DNA from: Bacteriovoracaceae bacterium | GTDB taxonomy: Bacteria > Bdellovibrionota > Bacteriovoracia > Bacteriovoracales > Bacteriovoracaceae | Reading direction: 5' to 3' | NCBI GenBank assembly: GCA_023146355.1 | Contig: JAGLCH010000207.1 | Span: 1 to 8,401 of the forward strand | Length of the DNA: 8,401 bases | Shown: positions 5,619 to 8,401 of the stretch, piece by piece | How the letters are laid out: each line of letters starts with the position of its first letter | Position numbering within the stretch: position 1 is the first letter of the stretch | Position numbers and translations under genes: made by a program | The notes under the pieces: generated by a model | Told to the model about the DNA's origin: nothing | What the model saw: only the letters and a program-made list of their open reading frames with translations | Databases searched by the model: none

Positions 5619-6551
5619 ATGCGCACATTAGCCATTTTTTTATTTCTTATTGTAACAAATTTCTCATCTCCATTATATGCCGAGGAGAAAGCGGAGTACA
5701 CAGCTCCAGGTGCTTTTGATTTTTTAACGATGGGACCTCAGACGCTTAAAGAAGCGTGGAAGATCTCTTTTCGAAAAGAGGCCTTACCCGCATGGGGTGT
5801 GATTGCAGGAACTACTGCCTTAACCTATTATTATGATGAAGAAATGCTTCTTGAAGTTCAGCGCATGGGTCGAAGACTTGGAATTGGGAATCATGACCAC
5901 ACTACTGGTGCTGTAACAGTCGGTGGGATGGACCTTATTAGAGTTCCAACAGATTTCGGATCTACAATGTACTATTTTGGTGATGGATGGACCCACCTTG
6001 CCCTCTCTTTTGGTTTTATGGGAACAGGTGCTTTAACAGATGATAATCGTGCACTGCAAACTGGAAATCAAATCCTCCACGGCATGATCTGGTCCACTGT
6101 TCCTAATCAAATGTTAAAGCGCAGCTTTGGCCGTGAGAGCCCCTATCGGAGATCAGAAAAAAGAGGGGCGTGGAGACCATTCCCTAGTCCTTCAACTTAC
6201 AATAACAACGTTTCAAAGTACGATGCAATGCCTTCAGGCCATGTGATGACTTTGACTATGAGCTTAACTGTTATTGATTCAAATTATCCTGAATACAAAC
6301 TGTATACCCGCTCAATTGGTGGAACTATGCTTACTCTTTTATCTCTTCAGATGATGAATAACGGAGTTCACTGGGCCAGTGATTATCCTCTTGGAATAGC
6401 TATGGGATATGTATTTGGAAAAGTTGTTTCAAGGCAGGGAAAAACAGTTCAAAGTGGTAAAGGGAAAGTTTCAAATTTTGTATTACTCCCATACCACTTA
6501 AGTCAAAATGGGCAACGTGTCTCAGGATTCAATATGGGATTTCTCTTTTAG
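5619..6551 (+). CDS. PAP2-superfamily protein with degenerate active site
   Basis: A 310-residue paralogue of the preceding gene, starting 14 nt after it. I use the ATG at 5619, with AAGG 7 nt upstream, in preference to the TTG one codon earlier. A signal peptide covers about residues 1-22 (ending LYA before EEK). The signatures are altered. The first reads K167-RSFGRE-S174-P175, with Ser where the family has Arg. The second, PSGH at 205-208, is intact. The third has M245 where the family has Arg, while H251 and D255 remain. Lys, both catalytic histidines and the Asp are thus kept, but two phosphate-binding arginines are gone. About 29 residues separate the first two signatures, more than in its neighbour (8). 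It could be a phosphatase with changed specificity, or a non-catalytic partner of the upstream enzyme. The C-terminal tail (VLLPYHLSQNGQ...FNMGFLF) parallels its neighbour. Its last 30 bp overlap the convergent kinase gene. Confidence 0.9.
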   Translation: MRTLAIFLFLIVTNFSSPLYAEEKAEYTAPGAFDFLTMGPQTLKEAWKISFRKEALPAWGVIAGTTALTYYYDEEMLLEVQRMGRRLGIGNHDHTTGAVTVGGMDLIRVPTDFGSTMYYFGDGWTHLALSFGFMGTGALTDDNRALQTGNQILHGMIWSTVPNQMLKRSFGRESPYRRSEKRGAWRPFPSPSTYNNNVSKYDAMPSGHVMTLTMSLTVIDSNYPEYKLYTRSIGGTMLTLLSLQMMNNGVHWASDYPLGIAMGYVFGKVVSRQGKTVQSGKGKVSNFVLLPYHLSQNGQRVSGFNMGFLF

Positions 6552-8401
6552 AGATGTCTCATCTTCACTGTCGTAGTTGTGTGCAACTTTGCAGTGCTTA
6601 TTGATTTGAGCAATTAACTGAAATTTCTTGAATGGTTTTGCAATTGTGCTATTGCAGCCAATCTTACTATACTGCTCAATATCATCAACTGTTGTATTGG
6701 CAGTAAGAGCAAGAATTGGTTGCCTGTATAGCTCATTATATCTTTGATGCTCTCTAATTTTAGTTGTAGCTTCGATACCATCCATAATGGGCATTTGCAT
6801 ATCCATCAGTATGATATCATAATTATTTTCATGGACCTTAGACACGGCCTCAATTCCATTAACTGCAAAATCAATAGTGTAGGGTGTTTCCATTAGAAAG
6901 AGACTAACAATCTCAGAATTTGGAAGACTATCTTCTACTAAAAGAATTTTGAGTTTTGGCAATGTTGCTGGAATATTAAATTGGTAGCTGCTATCTTTTT
7001 CTTTTTTCGTTTTTTCTATAACGGTCTTCACCAGCTTAATTCCCTCATCGTTATCTTTAGGCAATTGCTGGAAGCGAGCAGTCTTTTTTGGCAGCTCTGT
7101 AGGTAAGTTGGTAAAAAGAAATTGTGTAAAAAAACAACTGTCCAAAAGAGTAGTGAAGATATTTACATCCATCTTCTCAACACCAGTACCAACCATTGCT
7201 AAATCTGTTTTAACGAGTTCTGAGTTTGCAACATAGTCACTGATACTTTCATAAAGGGAGATGCTGATATCGTCGCAAGAAAAGAGTTCTTTAAAGCGAT
7301 CAATCTCTAAAGTGTCTTTTGTAATGATTGCAACGATTGGTTGACCTGCTTGACCTGTTTCGTCCCGCTTAATTGTTTCCTTCACCTTCAGTTGTAGTGG
7401 CAGATAGAAACAAAATGTGCTTCCTGCGCCCTTGGAGCTCTCAACCGTAATATCTCCACCCATTGCAATCGCAAGTCTTTTTGAAATAGATAATCCAAGA
7501 CCTGCTCCCCCATATTTTCTAGACATGATCTCATTTTCTTGGGAGAAACGCTCAAAGATCTGTTCAAGTGACTCATGAGCAATTCCAACACCAGTGTCAG
7601 TAACCGATACACATGCGCGAAACATCCCATCTGTGTTCTCATCAATAGTCGTTTCTAGTATGATTTGTCCATGCTCTGTAAACTTTATGGCATTACTTAT
7701 AATGTTGATTAAGATCTGACCAACACGGTTGGGATCACCTGTAAAAGTTTGGTTTCCTAGGAGATCATGATTTGATATTATTTGAAGATTTTTTTGCTCG
7801 GCGCCTTTTTTAAGGATGCTGATGCTATTTTCTAAGATTTGCTTCAAACTAAAAGAGCTATTATCAATTTTTATATTTCCTGATTCTATCTGAGAAATTT
7901 CTAGAATATCACTAACTAAGTGTTCAAGAATTGCTCCAGCATTACTTTGAAGTTGTAGGATATCAGTCATCTCTGGAGATGTTATATGGCCCTCTAGAAT
8001 TTCAGTACTTCCCAAAATTGCATTGAGGGGAGTTCTAATTTCATGAGATATGTTTGCTAGAAAGTGCGACTTTGCCTGGTTGGCACGCTCTGCTGATTCT
8101 TTTGCTGAGATGAGCTCTTTTTCTACATTGAGCATGATATCAACTTCTTGATTCTTTAAAGCAATTTCTTTTTCTTTTGAGTCAATGGATTTGTTTTTAT
8201 TAATAATGGCAACGGACTGTAAAAAGAGAAGCCCAAAAGCAATTGGAGATAAAATTAGAATAATGAATATTGCATTTTGTCCTGTGATAAGCCACCAAAT
8301 GTTCTTGGCGGAAAGCTCCATTTGAAGTTCATATATATCAGAAATAATGATTAATGCAGGAAATACTAATCCAATTAATGCCCCTGCGATTAAATACCGA
8401 A
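6522..8401 (-). CDS. Membrane-bound hybrid histidine kinase, 5' end outside the window
   Basis: Two-component sensor that autophosphorylates on His and passes the phosphate to its own receiver. Residues are counted from the ATG at 8321. That ATG is probably not the start: it has no ribosome site, and the frame stays open for 26 more codons to the edge, encoding a membrane helix (RYLIAGALIGLVFPALIII). Order of parts: helix 1, a short loop, helix 2 (about 12-38), a charged coiled linker (40-85), HisKA with phospho-acceptor H93 (SHEIRTPLN), HATPase with N206/N210, DTGVGI 242-247, FERF 256-259 and GGAGLGL 271-277. A degenerate receiver-like domain (about 328-437) has G378 at the Asp position and LP in place of KP. 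A true receiver (457-580) has E463/D464, phospho-acceptor D507, LTAN and KPFKK. No sensor domain is visible, so the input is unknown. No phosphotransfer domain or partner regulator is in view. It converges on the PAP2 operon with a 30-bp 3' overlap; a functional link is not shown. Confidence 0.95.
   Translation of the reverse strand, partial: RYLIAGALIGLVFPALIIISDIYELQMELSAKNIWWLITGQNAIFIILILSPIAFGLLFLQSVAIINKNKSIDSKEKEIALKNQEVDIMLNVEKELISAKESAERANQAKSHFLANISHEIRTPLNAILGSTEILEGHITSPEMTDILQLQSNAGAILEHLVSDILEISQIESGNIKIDNSSFSLKQILENSISILKKGAEQKNLQIISNHDLLGNQTFTGDPNRVGQILINIISNAIKFTEHGQIILETTIDENTDGMFRACVSVTDTGVGIAHESLEQIFERFSQENEIMSRKYGGAGLGLSISKRLAIAMGGDITVESSKGAGSTFCFYLPLQLKVKETIKRDETGQAGQPIVAIITKDTLEIDRFKELFSCDDISISLYESISDYVANSELVKTDLAMVGTGVEKMDVNIFTTLLDSCFFTQFLFTNLPTELPKKTARFQQLPKDNDEGIKLVKTVIEKTKKEKDSSYQFNIPATLPKLKILLVEDSLPNSEIVSLFLMETPYTIDFAVNGIEAVSKVHENNYDIILMDMQMPIMDGIEATTKIREHQRYNELYRQPILALTANTTVDDIEQYSKIGCNSTIAKPFKKFQLIAQINKHCKVAHNYDSEDETSLKEKSHIES

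Noticed and set aside
7388..7645. 85-codon ORF inside the histidine kinase
   Set aside because: Out-of-frame shadow over the HATPase region, where the kinase frame shows all expected motifs.

Overview
The window looks like ordinary chromosomal housekeeping and envelope sequence from an AT-leaning Gram-negative bacterium. It carries a class I (archaeal-type) lysyl-tRNA synthetase, a phosphoserine aminotransferase of the actinobacterial type, several exported or membrane proteins with cleavable signal peptides, and a hybrid histidine kinase. This mix would suit Bdellovibrionota (Bacteriovorax-like), but that is an inference from gene content and not a proven assignment. I saw no tRNA, rRNA, CRISPR array, IS element or phage gene.

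Left part (1-3098, minus strand): lysK (class I LysRS) is followed by two tandem paralogous exported DUF2279-like proteins. The second of these runs off the left edge. A perfect 9-bp inverted repeat lies in the 58-bp gap between lysK and the first DUF2279 gene.

Middle (3099-4854): a short divergent region holds a plausible lysK promoter and is followed by a 71-residue single-pass membrane protein on the plus strand. Next comes a 150-bp stretch whose minus strand carries two overlapping micro-ORFs (6 and 15 codons). Each has a near-perfect Shine-Dalgarno sequence, and they are joined by a TGATG stop/start overlap. Plus-strand serC follows and ends at a clear intrinsic terminator.

Right part (4855-8401): two tandem PAP2-superfamily phosphatase-like proteins on the plus strand, 14 bp apart and probably one operon. 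The first has a complete catalytic signature. The second has lost two of the three phosphate-contacting arginines/lysine of the PAP2 signature. They converge with, and overlap by 30 bp, a minus-strand hybrid histidine kinase (HisKA, HATPase, degenerate receiver, true receiver). Its true start is beyond the right edge, because the reading frame stays open upstream of the first visible ATG and encodes a membrane helix.

The observations most worth a second look are the coupled micro-ORF pair at 3466-3548, the active-site loss in the second PAP2 protein, and the spaced GGTRYACC inverted repeat at 1477-1508. No gene here by itself points to a new defence or metabolic system.
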